Of a DNA stretch of 64,000 bases, positions 19,001 through 31,190 are shown piece by piece. The notes under the pieces were generated by a model. The model was not told the DNA's origin, did not search any database, and was given only the letters and a program-made list of their open reading frames with translations. The position numbers were made by a program, and so were the translations under genes. Origin of the DNA: Pseudohaliea rubra DSM 19751 (GTDB lineage Bacteria > Pseudomonadota > Gammaproteobacteria > Pseudomonadales > Halieaceae); assembly GCF_000764025.1 (NCBI RefSeq), contig NZ_KN234745.1, positions 1 through 64,000 of the forward strand, written 5' to 3'. The number at the start of each line of letters is the position of its first letter. Position 1 is the first letter of the stretch.

Positions 19001-19499
19001 GATACGCAAGATCGACCGGGAAACCCGCAGCCGCTTCCAGGTTACTTTCGACAAGGTAAACAGTGGCCTCCAGGAGCTGTTCCCGCGCGTTTTCGGTGGC
19101 GGCAACGCGTATCTGGAGATGACCGGTGACGACCTCCTGGATACCGGTATCTCGATCATGGCTCGACCACCGGGCAAGAAGAACAGCACCATTCACCTCC
19201 TCTCCGGCGGGGAGAAGGCGCTTACGGCGATTGCGCTGGTCTTCTCGATTTTTCAGCTCAATCCGGCACCGTTCTGTATGCTCGATGAGGTCGATGCGCC
19301 GCTGGATGATGCCAACGTAGGGCGTTATGCTCGCATGGTGAAGGAGATGTCCGGGAAGGTGCAGTTCATCTTTATCACCCACAACAAGATCACCATGGAA
19401 ATGGCTGACCAGTTGCTCGGTGTCACCATGCACGAGCCCGGGGTGTCTCGCCTCGTGGCCGTGGACGTGGAGGAAGCAGCGGAACTGGCGGCAAGCTGA
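16002..19499 (+). CDS. smc: Chromosome partition protein Smc
   Basis: A 1165-residue condensin ATPase. Walker A 'GPNGCGKSNIIDAV' begins at residue 31. Two long coiled coils (about 165-510 and 655-1000, rich in Gln/Glu/Arg/Leu) flank a hinge (about 515-640). The C-terminal head has the ABC signature 'LLSGGEKALTAIAL' (about 1067) and Walker B 'CMLDEVDAPLDD' (about 1091). Length fits gammaproteobacterial Smc rather than MukB. It compacts and segregates the chromosome with ScpA and ScpB, which are not encoded here. The start lacks a good ribosome site, but the N-terminus MRLKSIKLSGFKSF is canonical. zipA and ligA follow. Confidence 0.97.
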   Translation: MRLKSIKLSGFKSFVDATTVTFPSNMAAVVGPNGCGKSNIIDAVRWVMGESSAKNLRGESMADVIFNGSVNRQPVGQASIELIFDNSDGGVGGEYASYAEIATRRQVSREGQSEYFLNGTRCRRRDITDIFLGTGLGPRSYAIIEQGMISRLIESRPEELRIFIEEAAGISKYKERRKETESRMRRTLENLERLTDIRDELERQLQHLQRQAQAAERYSALKEEERTLKAQLLALEWKELDSEAAASAHKVGELEVSLEAVLAEHQQVDTRIEQQRVEQTERSDVFNEVQGRYYTLGAEVARIEQSIQHQKERSRQLREDLAQTRSNLEEAQRHLREDRERLETWDEELAGLAPESEVLDAAAEEAATALAAAEEAMQGWQQRWDEFNHRAAEPRQQAEVQQSRIQHLEHALKRLQARIELLAREQQELAPAAGEEDPAPLREELADAELAIAGYEEQGEAVAADLAVSREEGTRLARELDAARSQLAQLRGRQSSLEALQQAAAEDAAGGADDWLSGNGLATAPRLLSQLEVAAPWQRAVETVLGDYLHAVCVDDLDGLGQRLDGLAAGHLTLVARGAATPASGGTLAAQVRCGGRVAGLLAAVRTAADESEALALRGELAGHESVITPEGLWLGPNWLSLRRGEAEAGGVIRRQQELEELSLAVEETGARVRQLEELQAGEAQRLRDLESARQALQRDQQAASRRQADAAARLKAQEARVEQLDARRAALARDAADARGQFESEQASIAEARQVLAEAIERMEADAGERESLLSERDRLRGGLDGCRQAARQARDGAHQAAMRLRSLQTQVETIRSSIDRSQAQVAQLSERQETLASGLEDSSTPVAELEAELETQLQLRAAAEVELTGARQRVAEIEHALRSDEQARSGVEQRIAAARAELEQCRLGRQTLEVQRENVGRQLKELAQDPEAVLEGLPEDATRDGWQQQLERVAARIARLGPINLAAIDEYSQQSERKQYLDAQNEDLESALATLESAIRKIDRETRSRFQVTFDKVNSGLQELFPRVFGGGNAYLEMTGDDLLDTGISIMARPPGKKNSTIHLLSGGEKALTAIALVFSIFQLNPAPFCMLDEVDAPLDDANVGRYARMVKEMSGKVQFIFITHNKITMEMADQLLGVTMHEPGVSRLVAVDVEEAAELAAS

Positions 19500-19520
19500 C
19501 GGCGAACTGGGCGCTGACGC

Positions 19521-23126
<3,606 letters not shown>

Positions 23127-23127
<1 letters not shown>

Positions 23128-23186
23128 CAGGGTCGCTCCAGACGGGGCCGCTCCAGACAGGGCCGCTCCAGACAGGGTCGCTCCAG
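23127..23186. repeat. Four tandem copies of a 15-bp unit
   Basis: The unit ACAGGGTCGCTCCAG occurs four times head to tail (starts 23127, 23142, 23157, 23172). The outer copies are identical; the inner two differ by one or two bases (G for A at position 3, C for T at position 7). It begins at the last base of the lipoprotein stop codon and ends 48 bp before the Pho box. A multiple of three, it would encode a repeated pentapeptide in any frame, but no convincing gene covers it. Confidence 0.9.
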
Positions 23187-23234
23187 ACGCCGACGCCGCA
23201 GCCTGTGACGCTCCGGTTGCAAAAAGGGCCCGAT

Positions 23235-23252
23235 CTGTCATGTTATTGTCAC
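23235..23252 (+). promoter_or_regulatory. Pho box (PhoB binding site) upstream of phoB
   Basis: CTGTCATGTTATTGTCAC matches the Pho box plan of two 7-bp direct repeats spaced by a 4-bp AT-rich segment: CTGTCAT (23235-23241), GTTA, TTGTCAC (23246-23252). Relative to the textbook CTGTCAT/CTGTCAY, only the first base of the second repeat and one spacer base differ. It lies 49 bp before the phoB ATG, suggesting autoregulation of the phoBR-pst-phoU unit. Confidence 0.8.
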
Positions 23253-23301
23253 AGTGCATCGGCAGACTTCGCGAACGAATTCCCTTGCAGGTTACCGTGC
23301 C

Positions 23302-24012
23302 ATGAGTGATCGCACCGTCCTGGTGGTCGACGACGAATTCGCTATCCGCGACATGCTGCGCATGGCCCTCGAGATCGTCGACTACCGCTGCCTCGAGGCC
23401 GATAACATCCAGGACGCCCACGCCATTGTTGTCGACCAGCGCCCGGACATCGTGCTGCTGGACTGGATGCTGCCCGGCGGCAGCGGTATCGAGCTGCTCC
23501 GGCGCCTGAAGCGCGACGAGGCCACCCGGGAGATGCCGGTGATCATGCTGACGGCGAAGACCGCCGAGGACAACGTCATCCAGGGTCTCGATGTCGGCGC
23601 CGATGACTACATCACCAAGCCCTTTGCGCCGCGGGAACTCATCGCCAGGATCAAGGCGCTGCTGCGTCGCGCCGGCGGCGCCGAGGCCAACGAGCGTATG
23701 CAGGTTTCCGAGCTGGTACTCGACAGCAAGAGCCGGCGTGTGTTCCTTGCCGACGAGCCGCTTGACATGGGGCCGACGGAGTTCAATCTGCTGCAGTTTT
23801 TCATGGCCCATCCGGAGCGCGCCTACACGCGCAACCAGCTCCTTGACCAGGTCTGGGGTGCCAATGTCTACGTCGAAGAGCGTACCGTCGACGTGCATAT
23901 CCGACGCCTGCGCAAGGCCCTCTCCGCGGGCGCGAAGGACTACAGCGGCCTCATTCAGACCGTCCGCGGCACCGGCTACCGTTTCTCTGCGCGGGGGGCT
24001 CCCACCGGGTGA
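23302..24012 (+). CDS. phoB: Phosphate regulon response regulator PhoB
   Basis: A 236-residue OmpR/PhoB-type regulator. The receiver domain has Asp10, Asp11, phospho-acceptor Asp54 ('VLLDWMLPGG'), Thr84 and Lys106 ('YITKPF'). The C-terminal winged helix ends with 'RTVDVHIRRLRKAL' and 'GTGYRFS'. ATG 23302 is chosen over the earlier in-frame ATG at 23254 because it gives the canonical MSDRTVLVVDDE start. When phosphorylated by PhoR under phosphate limitation it binds Pho boxes such as the one at 23235-23252. GTGA overlap with phoR. Confidence 0.95.
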   Translation: MSDRTVLVVDDEFAIRDMLRMALEIVDYRCLEADNIQDAHAIVVDQRPDIVLLDWMLPGGSGIELLRRLKRDEATREMPVIMLTAKTAEDNVIQGLDVGADDYITKPFAPRELIARIKALLRRAGGAEANERMQVSELVLDSKSRRVFLADEPLDMGPTEFNLLQFFMAHPERAYTRNQLLDQVWGANVYVEERTVDVHIRRLRKALSAGAKDYSGLIQTVRGTGYRFSARGAPTG

Positions 24013-25283
24013 ATCTGGCCGGTAGCTGGCGTGGAGAGTTGCGCAAGCTCCTGCTGGTGCTCGCCGCGTCGGCGGTCGCCGGCTGGCTGTTCGGGTATCC
24101 GCTGGCCATGCTTACCGTGGGCCTCGCTGCAGTCAGCCTGGTGTGGCTCTACCAGATCTGGCGTATGCGCCGCTGGCTCGAGGACCCGGAGCAGACGCCG
24201 CCGGAGAGTTTCGGCATCTGGGGTGTGGTTTACGACACGATCTACCGCTTGCAGCGGGAGAACCGCGAGGCGCGCAGCCGGCTTCAGTCCACCGTTGATT
24301 ATCTGCAGAGCTCCTTCGCTTCCATGCGCGACGGGGTGGTCATCCTCACCCAGGCGGGCGCCATCGAATGGTGCAACGAGGCCGCGCGGACACTGCTGGG
24401 CCTCGAGTACCCCCGGGACCGGGGGCAGCTGATCCTGAACCTGGTCCGGCTGCCCGAGTTTCATGAGTACTTCGTCGGCGGTGATTTCTCCCGCTCCCTG
24501 CAGGTCGGGCTGAAAGGCGGGAGGCAGCGCTATTTGCAGATGGAAATCACCACCTTTGCAGATGGAGACTTCCTGCTCTTTGTGCGCGACGTGACGCGCA
24601 TGCTGCAGCTCGAGCAGCAGCGCCGGGACTTCGTTGGCAATGTCTCCCACGAGCTGCGCACGCCGCTCACGGTTTTCAAGGGTTACCTCGAGACGCTCAT
24701 GGCGGCCGGTGATCGCTTCGATCCGCGCTTCCACAAGCCCCTGGAGCAGATGGAGCTGCAGGCCCGGCGCATGGAAAACCTCCTCGACGACCTGCTGTGG
24801 TTGTCGCGCATCGAGAGTGTGCGCAGCGAGAAGAAAACCGAGCGCGTGGATATCGCCGGGCTCGTCGAGGAACTGCGGGACGAGTTGGCTCACTCGCACC
24901 CGGAGCGCGTGGTGGCCCTGCGCCTGGATACGCGGGACGGCGTCGCCGGCGATTACCGCGAGCTGCATAGCGCCATCTCCAATCTGGTGCTCAACGCCCT
25001 CAAATACAGCCCCGACGATAAGCCGGTGCTGGTGCACTGGCGCCGGGAGGGAGAGGAATTACTGCTGTCAGTGGTCGATCAGGGGCCGGGCATCGAGGAG
25101 CAGCATCTGCCTCGGCTCACGGAGCGCTTCTACCGGGTCGATGAGAGTCGCTCGAGTGCGACCGGCGGCACCGGTCTGGGCCTCGCCATCGTCAAGCATG
25201 TGGCCGCGTCGCATCGGGCTGAGCTCCGCATCGACAGTGAACCGGGGGAGGGCAGCGCCTTTACCCTGGCCTTTCCGGACTGA
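24009..25283 (+). CDS. phoR: Phosphate regulon sensor histidine kinase PhoR
   Basis: A 424-residue inner-membrane kinase. It has two closely spaced N-terminal helices (about 12-48) with almost no periplasmic loop, as in PhoR, then a PAS domain (about 100-200). The H-box 'NVSHELRTPLTVFKGYL' has phospho-accepting His214. N-box 'AISNLVLNALKYS', G1 'VVDQGPGI' and G2 'GGTGLGLAIVKH' complete the ATP-binding domain. It signals phosphate status by interacting with the Pst transporter through PhoU, all encoded in the same run. GTG start 24009 overlaps the phoB stop. Confidence 0.95.
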   Translation: MNLAGSWRGELRKLLLVLAASAVAGWLFGYPLAMLTVGLAAVSLVWLYQIWRMRRWLEDPEQTPPESFGIWGVVYDTIYRLQRENREARSRLQSTVDYLQSSFASMRDGVVILTQAGAIEWCNEAARTLLGLEYPRDRGQLILNLVRLPEFHEYFVGGDFSRSLQVGLKGGRQRYLQMEITTFADGDFLLFVRDVTRMLQLEQQRRDFVGNVSHELRTPLTVFKGYLETLMAAGDRFDPRFHKPLEQMELQARRMENLLDDLLWLSRIESVRSEKKTERVDIAGLVEELRDELAHSHPERVVALRLDTRDGVAGDYRELHSAISNLVLNALKYSPDDKPVLVHWRREGEELLLSVVDQGPGIEEQHLPRLTERFYRVDESRSSATGGTGLGLAIVKHVAASHRAELRIDSEPGEGSAFTLAFPD

Positions 25284-25285
25284 TC

Positions 25286-26245
25286 ATGGGCCGCGGCAGG
25301 CCCTTGCGCCTGGCGAGCCTGCTGCTGGCCCTGCTTGCGGTCCCGGCGCTGGCCGACCGGACCCTGCCGTCCTACGAACCGGCCCCGGGCCTGGTTGGCA
25401 GCCTGAGCAGCGCTGGCTCCGATACCCTTGCCAACCTCATGTCGCTTTGGGCGCGGGCGTTCAGCGCCTACCACCCGGCGGTCAAGGTGGAGGTGCAGGC
25501 AGCCGGGTCGGCGACGGCGCCGCCGGCGCTCGTGGAGGGCACGGCGGAACTTGGTCCCATGAGCCGCGCCATGTCGGCACGGGAGGTGGCAGCTTTCGAA
25601 GCGCGCTTCGGTTATCCGCCTACGGCGCTGCCGGTCGCCGTGGATGCGGTTGCGGTGTTCGTGCACCAGGACAACCCGCTGCGCGCCATCTCCCTTGAAG
25701 AGCTCGACGCGATCTATTCCAGCACCCGGCGCTGCGGCGCGAGCCGCAGCCTCAGCCACTGGGGAGACCTGGGGCTCGGTGGCAGCTGGCGCCGGCGCCC
25801 GCTCGTTGCCTACGGCCGCAATACCGCCTCCGGTACCCACAGCTATTTTCGCAGCGAGGTGCTCTGCGATGGCGATTTTCACCCGCTGGTCAACGAACTT
25901 CCCGGTTCCGCCTCCGTGGTGCAGGCGGTCGGCGCCTCCCTCGGCGCCATCGGTTACTCCAGCCTGGGCTATGAGAGCGCCGGCGTGCGTCCCCTGGCGG
26001 TCAGCGACGGTGAGGGACCGGCACTGGTGCCCACGGCGGTGTCCGCCGCGAGTGGTCGCTACCCGCTGGCGCGCTACCTTTACAGCTACGTGAACCGGCC
26101 ACCGGGGCGCCCGCTTGCACCGCTGGAGCGTGAATTCTTCCGCTTTGTCTATTCCCGGGAGGGTCAGCGGCTGGTGCTTCAGGACGGCTATGTGCCCCTC
26201 CCGGCGGGGCTCATCGATGAGCAGCGCCAGGCTCTGGGCCTGTGA
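25286..26245 (+). CDS. pstS: Phosphate ABC transporter substrate-binding protein, PstS-like
   Basis: A 319-residue periplasmic protein with a signal peptide ending 'AVPALA-D' (about residue 23). The mature part has the PstS-type anion loop 'SSAGSDTLANLM', then 'EVQAAGSATAPPALVEG' and 'GRNTASGTHSYFRSEVL', which provide phosphate ligands in the PBP-like II fold. It begins 2 bp after phoR and ends in an ATGA-like overlap (GTGA) with pstC. Position as the first pst gene supports phosphate over other anions. No separate promoter is visible, so expression would come from the phoB promoter. Confidence 0.9.
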   Translation: MGRGRPLRLASLLLALLAVPALADRTLPSYEPAPGLVGSLSSAGSDTLANLMSLWARAFSAYHPAVKVEVQAAGSATAPPALVEGTAELGPMSRAMSAREVAAFEARFGYPPTALPVAVDAVAVFVHQDNPLRAISLEELDAIYSSTRRCGASRSLSHWGDLGLGGSWRRRPLVAYGRNTASGTHSYFRSEVLCDGDFHPLVNELPGSASVVQAVGASLGAIGYSSLGYESAGVRPLAVSDGEGPALVPTAVSAASGRYPLARYLYSYVNRPPGRPLAPLEREFFRFVYSREGQRLVLQDGYVPLPAGLIDEQRQALGL

Positions 26246-27927
26246 GCCGCCTCGCCGACAGCCGCGTCGCCCGTCAGCGTCGCTGGTTTGATCACGGTAC
26301 CAGCTTTATCGTCACCGCCGCCGGTGCGGGCGTGCTCGGCACTATCCTCCTCATGCTGCTCTACCTGTTCTGGGAAGTCCTGCCGCTGGCTCAGCCTGCG
26401 TCCATAAGCTACAGCCACAGCGAACCGGCCGGCGAGGGACCGCTGCTTGCCCGGGGTCAGGGGCCGGACCCGGCACCACAGGCACTGCTGGCAACGCTGG
26501 CAGAGGAGGGCCTGCTGGCGGGGACGGTGGAGTCGAGTGTCCGCCTGGCGGACGGGCGCGCGGTACTGCTGGCCATGGATGATGGCGGCCTGGTGGAGTT
26601 CGGACGCAGCAGCGCCGGCCCCGGTGAGCGCTGGGTGCGCTTTCGTCGCCTCGACAGCGGCGGCCTCCCCGTTCGCTGGCTGCTCGCGGAACCGAGGCGT
26701 GCGGTGGTCTACGCGCTCGCCGCCGACGGGCGCTTGCAACTCTGGCACACGCGCGCGGAGCGGCGTCTTTTGGCGACCCGGCTGCCCCGGGCCGCCGGTG
26801 CAGAGGCTGTGGCAGTCTCCGCGGACGGCACGGTCCTCGCCGTGCGTGTGGGTTCCGAGGTTCACCACTACCGGCTCCACAATCCGCACCCGGAGGTATC
26901 CGTGAGTTCCCTCTGGTCAGCAACCTGGCATCCGGACTACCCGGCGCCGGCGCGGGTCTGGCAGTCATCGCCGGCCGGGGCCAGCGATGAGCCAAAGCTG
27001 AACCTCGCTCCGCTCGCCCTGGGTACCTTCAAGGCAGCGCTCTACACGATGCTTCTGGCCGCACCGCTGGGGGTGCTTGCCGCGATCTACACAGCCTATT
27101 TCATGGCGCGGCCGCTGCGTCGGCTGGTCAAGCCCGGCATCGAGCTCATGGAAGCGGTGCCCACGGTGGTGCTCGGCTTCATTGCCGGGCTCTGGCTGGC
27201 GCCGCGGGTAGAAGACGCGCTGGCTGGCGTGCTCGCGGCGCCGCTGGTGCTCGTGCTGGGCGTCGTACTGGTTGGCGGGCTCTGGTCATCGCTGCCGCGG
27301 CGCTGGCGCCGACGGGTGCCTCTCGGTGCCCGGCCCCTGCTCCTGTTGCCCGTGGTCGCCTTGCTGCCCTGGGCGAGTGTGGCCGCGAGTCCGGCCATAG
27401 AGGCGGTTCTGTTCGGCGGTGACCTCGCCCGCTGGCTGGAACAGGAGTTCGACATCGTCTACCAGCAGCGGAACGCACTGGTGGTGGGCATGGCAATGGG
27501 CTTTGCTGTGCTGCCCACCGTTTTCTCCATCACCGAGGACGCGATTTTCTCCGTGCCCCGGAGTCTCTCCTACGGCAGTCTTGCTCTCGGCGCCACGCGC
27601 TGGCAGACCCTTACGGGAGTGGTTCTGCCCACGGCGAGCCCGGGAATCTTCTCGGCGCTGATGATCGGCCTGGGCCGCGCCATCGGCGAAACCATGATCG
27701 TGCTCATGGCGACCGGCAATACCCCGATCCTCGACGGCGATCCGTTCACCGGGTTGCGCAGCCTGAGCGCAAATATCGCCATGGAGGCGCCGGAGGCGAT
27801 AGTCGGCAGTACGCACTTCCGCGTTCTGTTCCTCTCGGCGCTGCTGCTCTTTGCCTTTACCTTTGTCATCAACACCATCGCGGAGCTGGTGCGCCAGCGC
27901 CTGCGCTACCGCTATGCGGCAGGTTGA
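26242..27927 (+). CDS. pstC: Phosphate ABC transporter permease PstC (long form)
   Basis: A 561-residue permease, clearly longer than E. coli PstC. One N-terminal helix (about 30-50) is followed by a roughly 190-residue periplasmic domain of beta character with WD-like pieces ('YALAADGRLQLWHTRAERRLLATRL', in part). The permease domain follows (about 255-555), with the conserved coupling segment '[20 protein letters not shown]' (read in part) and 'GLGRAIGETMIVLMATGN'. A further insertion containing helices lies at about 330-395. Long PstC/PstA pairs occur in Pseudomonas-type Pst systems. GTG start overlaps pstS. Confidence 0.9.
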   Translation: MSRLADSRVARQRRWFDHGTSFIVTAAGAGVLGTILLMLLYLFWEVLPLAQPASISYSHSEPAGEGPLLARGQGPDPAPQALLATLAEEGLLAGTVESSVRLADGRAVLLAMDDGGLVEFGRSSAGPGERWVRFRRLDSGGLPVRWLLAEPRRAVVYALAADGRLQLWHTRAERRLLATRLPRAAGAEAVAVSADGTVLAVRVGSEVHHYRLHNPHPEVSVSSLWSATWHPDYPAPARVWQSSPAGASDEPKLNLAPLALGTFKAALYTMLLAAPLGVLAAIYTAYFMARPLRRLVKPGIELMEAVPTVVLGFIAGLWLAPRVEDALAGVLAAPLVLVLGVVLVGGLWSSLPRRWRRRVPLGARPLLLLPVVALLPWASVAASPAIEAVLFGGDLARWLEQEFDIVYQQRNALVVGMAMGFAVLPTVFSITEDAIFSVPRSLSYGSLALGATRWQTLTGVVLPTASPGIFSALMIGLGRAIGETMIVLMATGNTPILDGDPFTGLRSLSANIAMEAPEAIVGSTHFRVLFLSALLLFAFTFVINTIAELVRQRLRYRYAAG

Positions 27928-29581
27928 CGTGGTGGAGCACGCCCATCGTCCCCTGCTCCGCGAGCGCCTGCGCGCCTCACTGCGCCGCAAGGGCAGCGAT
28001 GCCCTCGAATGGCTGGCCGCCGGCGCAGCGGCCCTCGCCCTTGTAGCGGTCCTCGGCCTGGTTGCCCTGCTGACGGTCAAGGGGCTCGGACACTTCTGGC
28101 CGGGGCCTCTCTGGGCTCTGGAACTCCGTGCCGGCGCGGGGGCTGGCGATACCCTACTGGGCCATGTCGTAGCCCGGCGCGAGGTACCCGTGGCCCAGCT
28201 TCGCGAGGCGGGGAGGGACCCGGGCCCCGGGTCCGCTGTGCGCGAGCGCCTCCTCCTGCGTCTGGGCAACCGCGATCTCGGCGCCCCGGAATTTCGCTGG
28301 GTGCTCGCGTCGGACATTCTCGAGCAGCATATGCCGCCGTCGGCAACGGTGCTCGAGCGCAGTGAATGGGGGCCGCTTTTCGGCTATCCGCTGGCGCTCC
28401 GGGACGGTGACGTTACCCAGGTTGACGGTGACGGTCCGGCGCTGCGTGCGGCGCTGGCAAAGGCTCTGGAGGCGACTGCCATCGCGCGGGAGCGGTTGCG
28501 CGCGCTTGAGCAGGGCCCCCTGGCAGCGGCGAGCACAGCGCTTGCCCGTCTTCCTGCCAACGACGCCTCGGGCGTGGACGAGGTTCTGAAAACCCTTGCG
28601 CAGCTGGAGACGGAGCGTCGAGTGCTGCGTGCCGTGGTCGATCGCTATGTGCTACGGCTGGCACTGGCGAACGGGCAGCGGGTGGAGCAGCCGCTGGCGA
28701 CCGTTCTGCGGGCTTACCAGCCCAATGCCCTGGCCTTCCCCGCCCGCGTCGGCCTTTATCTGCAGCGCCTCTGGGATTTCGTGAGCGGCGCCCCCCGGGA
28801 GGGTAATACGGACGGTGGCGTGTTCCCGGCGATTTTCGGCACAGTGGCCCTGGTGCTCCTCACGGCGGTTCTGGTCACGCCGCTCGGTGTGCTTGCGGCC
28901 GTTTACCTGCACGAATACGCCCGCCAGGGGCCGCTGACGCGGTTGGTGCGCATCGCCGTCAACAACCTCGCCGGGGTACCGTCGCTGGTCTTCGGGGTTT
29001 TCGGCCTCGGCTTCTTTGTCTACGTGCTCGGCGGTGAGCTTGACAGCCTGTTTTTCGCCGACCGCCTGCCCAGCCCGACCTTCGGCAGCCCGGGGTTGCT
29101 CTGGGCCTCGCTCACCCTCGCGCTGCTGACGCTGCCGGTGGTGGTGGTAGCAACGGAAGAGGGGCTCGCCCGGATTCCGCGGTCCGTGCGCGAGGGGAGT
29201 CTGGCCCTCGGGGCGACACGAGCCGAGACGCTCTGGCGAGTGGTGCTGCCGATGGCGACCCCGGCGATGATGACCGGTCTGGTCCTTGCCGTGGCCCGGG
29301 CCGCTGGCGAGGTCGCGCCGCTCATGCTGGTGGGCGTGGTCAAGCTGGCGCCGACCCTGCCCGTCAGCGAGCACTTTCCCTATCTGCATCTTGAACAGAA
29401 GTTCATGAATCTCGGCTTCCACATTTATGATATCGGCTTTCACAGTCCGGACCCCGACGCCACCCGCTCCCTGGTGTTCGCCACGGCGTTCCTGCTGGTC
29501 GCTATCATCCTCGTGCTGAATCTCGCGGCCGTGATCCTGCGCCACCGGCTGCGGGAGCGGTACAAGTCTCTGGACACCTGA
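27914..29581 (+). CDS. pstA: Phosphate ABC transporter permease PstA (long form)
   Basis: About 555 residues. The first helix is near 35-60, then a large periplasmic domain (about 60-285, with a helical segment full of Ala/Leu/Glu). The permease core starts near '[26 protein letters not shown]' (in part) and has '[19 protein letters not shown]' and '[16 protein letters not shown]'. It pairs with PstC. The start is uncertain: ATG 27914 overlaps pstC by 14 bp without a ribosome site, while GTG 27929 or 27932 has AGG a few bases upstream. The open frame extends further back, inside pstC. Confidence 0.9.
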   Translation: MRQVDVVEHAHRPLLRERLRASLRRKGSDALEWLAAGAAALALVAVLGLVALLTVKGLGHFWPGPLWALELRAGAGAGDTLLGHVVARREVPVAQLREAGRDPGPGSAVRERLLLRLGNRDLGAPEFRWVLASDILEQHMPPSATVLERSEWGPLFGYPLALRDGDVTQVDGDGPALRAALAKALEATAIARERLRALEQGPLAAASTALARLPANDASGVDEVLKTLAQLETERRVLRAVVDRYVLRLALANGQRVEQPLATVLRAYQPNALAFPARVGLYLQRLWDFVSGAPREGNTDGGVFPAIFGTVALVLLTAVLVTPLGVLAAVYLHEYARQGPLTRLVRIAVNNLAGVPSLVFGVFGLGFFVYVLGGELDSLFFADRLPSPTFGSPGLLWASLTLALLTLPVVVVATEEGLARIPRSVREGSLALGATRAETLWRVVLPMATPAMMTGLVLAVARAAGEVAPLMLVGVVKLAPTLPVSEHFPYLHLEQKFMNLGFHIYDIGFHSPDPDATRSLVFATAFLLVAIILVLNLAAVILRHRLRERYKSLDT

Positions 29582-29595
29582 TAGGCTCAAGCCTC

Positions 29596-30420
29596 ATGCC
29601 CGAACATTCCATCAACGTCCAGGCGCTGCGCCGCGCACCGGCCCAACGCGTCTCCGCGGAGGGGGCGGCGCTGGTCGCCGAGCGCCTGTCTCTCCACTAT
29701 GAAGGTAGCGCTGCCCCGGCGCTCGATCGTATCGATCTTGCCATCCCCCGACAGCGGGTGACCGCTTTCATCGGACCCAGCGGCTGCGGCAAGTCCAGCC
29801 TCCTGCGCTGCTTCAATCGCATGAATGACCTTATCGAGAGCTGTCGCATCAGCGGCAGTATCCGCCTGGACGGGGAGGACATCCACGGCCCGGCGGTCGA
29901 TGTGGCCAGCTTGCGGCGGCGGGTGGGCATGGTGTTCCAGGCCCCGAACCCGTTCCCCAAGACGGTCTACGAGAATGTCGCCTACGGTCTGCGGATTCAG
30001 GGCATCAGCCGCAAGCGGGCTCTCGACGAGACCGTGGAGAAAGCCCTGCGTGCGGCGGCCCTCTGGGACGAGGTGAAGGACCGGCTCGATGACAGTGCCC
30101 TGGCCTTGTCTGGCGGTCAGCAGCAGCGCCTGGTCATCGCACGCACCATCGCAGTAGAACCGGAGGTGCTTCTCCTGGACGAGCCGGCCTCGTCCCTCGA
30201 TCCGATCTCCACCTTGCGCATTGAGGAACTCATCTATGAGCTGAAGACGCGCTACACCATCGTCATCGTCACTCACAATATGCAGCAGGCGGCCCGGGTG
30301 TCAGACATGACGGCCTTTATGTACATGGGACGATTGGTGGAGTTCGGGGAAACGGATACACTCTTTACCAACCCCGAGCAGCGTCAGACGGAAGACTACA
30401 TCACCGGCCGCTACGGATGA
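29596..30420 (+). CDS. pstB: Phosphate ABC transporter ATP-binding protein PstB
   Basis: A 274-residue ATPase with Walker A '[19 protein letters not shown]' (from residue 60; the FNRMND extension is a PstB hallmark), '[21 protein letters not shown]', signature '[13 protein letters not shown]' and Walker B '[13 protein letters not shown]'. It powers high-affinity phosphate uptake. The first 25 residues precede the usual PstB start and may include a later true initiation, but no better start is evident. It overlaps phoU by 4 bp (ATGA). Confidence 0.96.
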   Translation: MPEHSINVQALRRAPAQRVSAEGAALVAERLSLHYEGSAAPALDRIDLAIPRQRVTAFIGPSGCGKSSLLRCFNRMNDLIESCRISGSIRLDGEDIHGPAVDVASLRRRVGMVFQAPNPFPKTVYENVAYGLRIQGISRKRALDETVEKALRAAALWDEVKDRLDDSALALSGGQQQRLVIARTIAVEPEVLLLDEPASSLDPISTLRIEELIYELKTRYTIVIVTHNMQQAARVSDMTAFMYMGRLVEFGETDTLFTNPEQRQTEDYITGRYG

Positions 30421-31190
30421 GCGGTCAACGGGAGACCCCCTTGCAGAGCGACAATCACAGGCAACATATCTCCGGCCAGTTCAATGCCGAGCTGGAGGCC
30501 GTGCGCAATCACCTGCTGGAAATGGGTGGCCGCGTCGAGGCGGCCGTGGCCCGGGCCGTGGAGACGCTGCTGACCCGGGACAGTGGTGAGGCCGAAGCGG
30601 TCATCGCCGCCGATGAGGAAGTGAACGCCATGGAAGTGCGCATTGACGAGGAGTGTTCCCGTATCCTCGCCCGGCGCCAGCCTGCGGCCAGTGACCTGCG
30701 CCTGGTTATCGCTGTCGCCAAGGTCACGACGGACCTGGAGCGCGTCGGCGATGAGGCCACCAAGATCGCCCGCCAGGCCATCACGCTGTCGGAGCAGGCG
30801 CCGGCGCGCAGCGGCTCGCCGGAGGTGCGCCGTATCGGTAAACACGTGGGAGCGATGCTGCGCAGTGCGCTGGATGCCTTTGCACGGCAGGATGTCGCCA
30901 TGGCGGTCAACGTCGTCGTTGACGACGAGGGAGTGGATTCGGAATATCACTCCGCCATGCGCAGCCTGGTGACCTTCATGATGGAGGATCCGCGCAATAT
31001 CGGTCCTATCCTCAACGAGCTCTGGGCGCTGCGGGCCCTGGAGCGCATCGGCGACCATGCGGCCAACATTGCCGAGCAGGTTATTTATCTCGCCCGTGGG
31101 CTCGACGTGCGGCACATGGAGCCTGCAGAGCTGCTAGCCTACATGCAGGCGGAGGCGGAGGAACCGTCGCCGGGGAACGTGACGCCGTGA
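30417..31190 (+). CDS. phoU: Phosphate signalling protein PhoU
   Basis: A 257-residue all-helical protein with two copies of the PhoU three-helix bundle. The metal-binding E/D-xxx-D motifs appear in '[12 protein letters not shown]' (first copy) and '[15 protein letters not shown]' (second copy). The N-terminus has a normal '[22 protein letters not shown]' opening (in part). PhoU connects PstSCAB transport activity to PhoR and suppresses the Pho response when phosphate is ample. It ends overlapping hisC by 4 bp (GTGA). Confidence 0.95.
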   Translation: MSGQRETPLQSDNHRQHISGQFNAELEAVRNHLLEMGGRVEAAVARAVETLLTRDSGEAEAVIAADEEVNAMEVRIDEECSRILARRQPAASDLRLVIAVAKVTTDLERVGDEATKIARQAITLSEQAPARSGSPEVRRIGKHVGAMLRSALDAFARQDVAMAVNVVVDDEGVDSEYHSAMRSLVTFMMEDPRNIGPILNELWALRALERIGDHAANIAEQVIYLARGLDVRHMEPAELLAYMQAEAEEPSPGNVTP

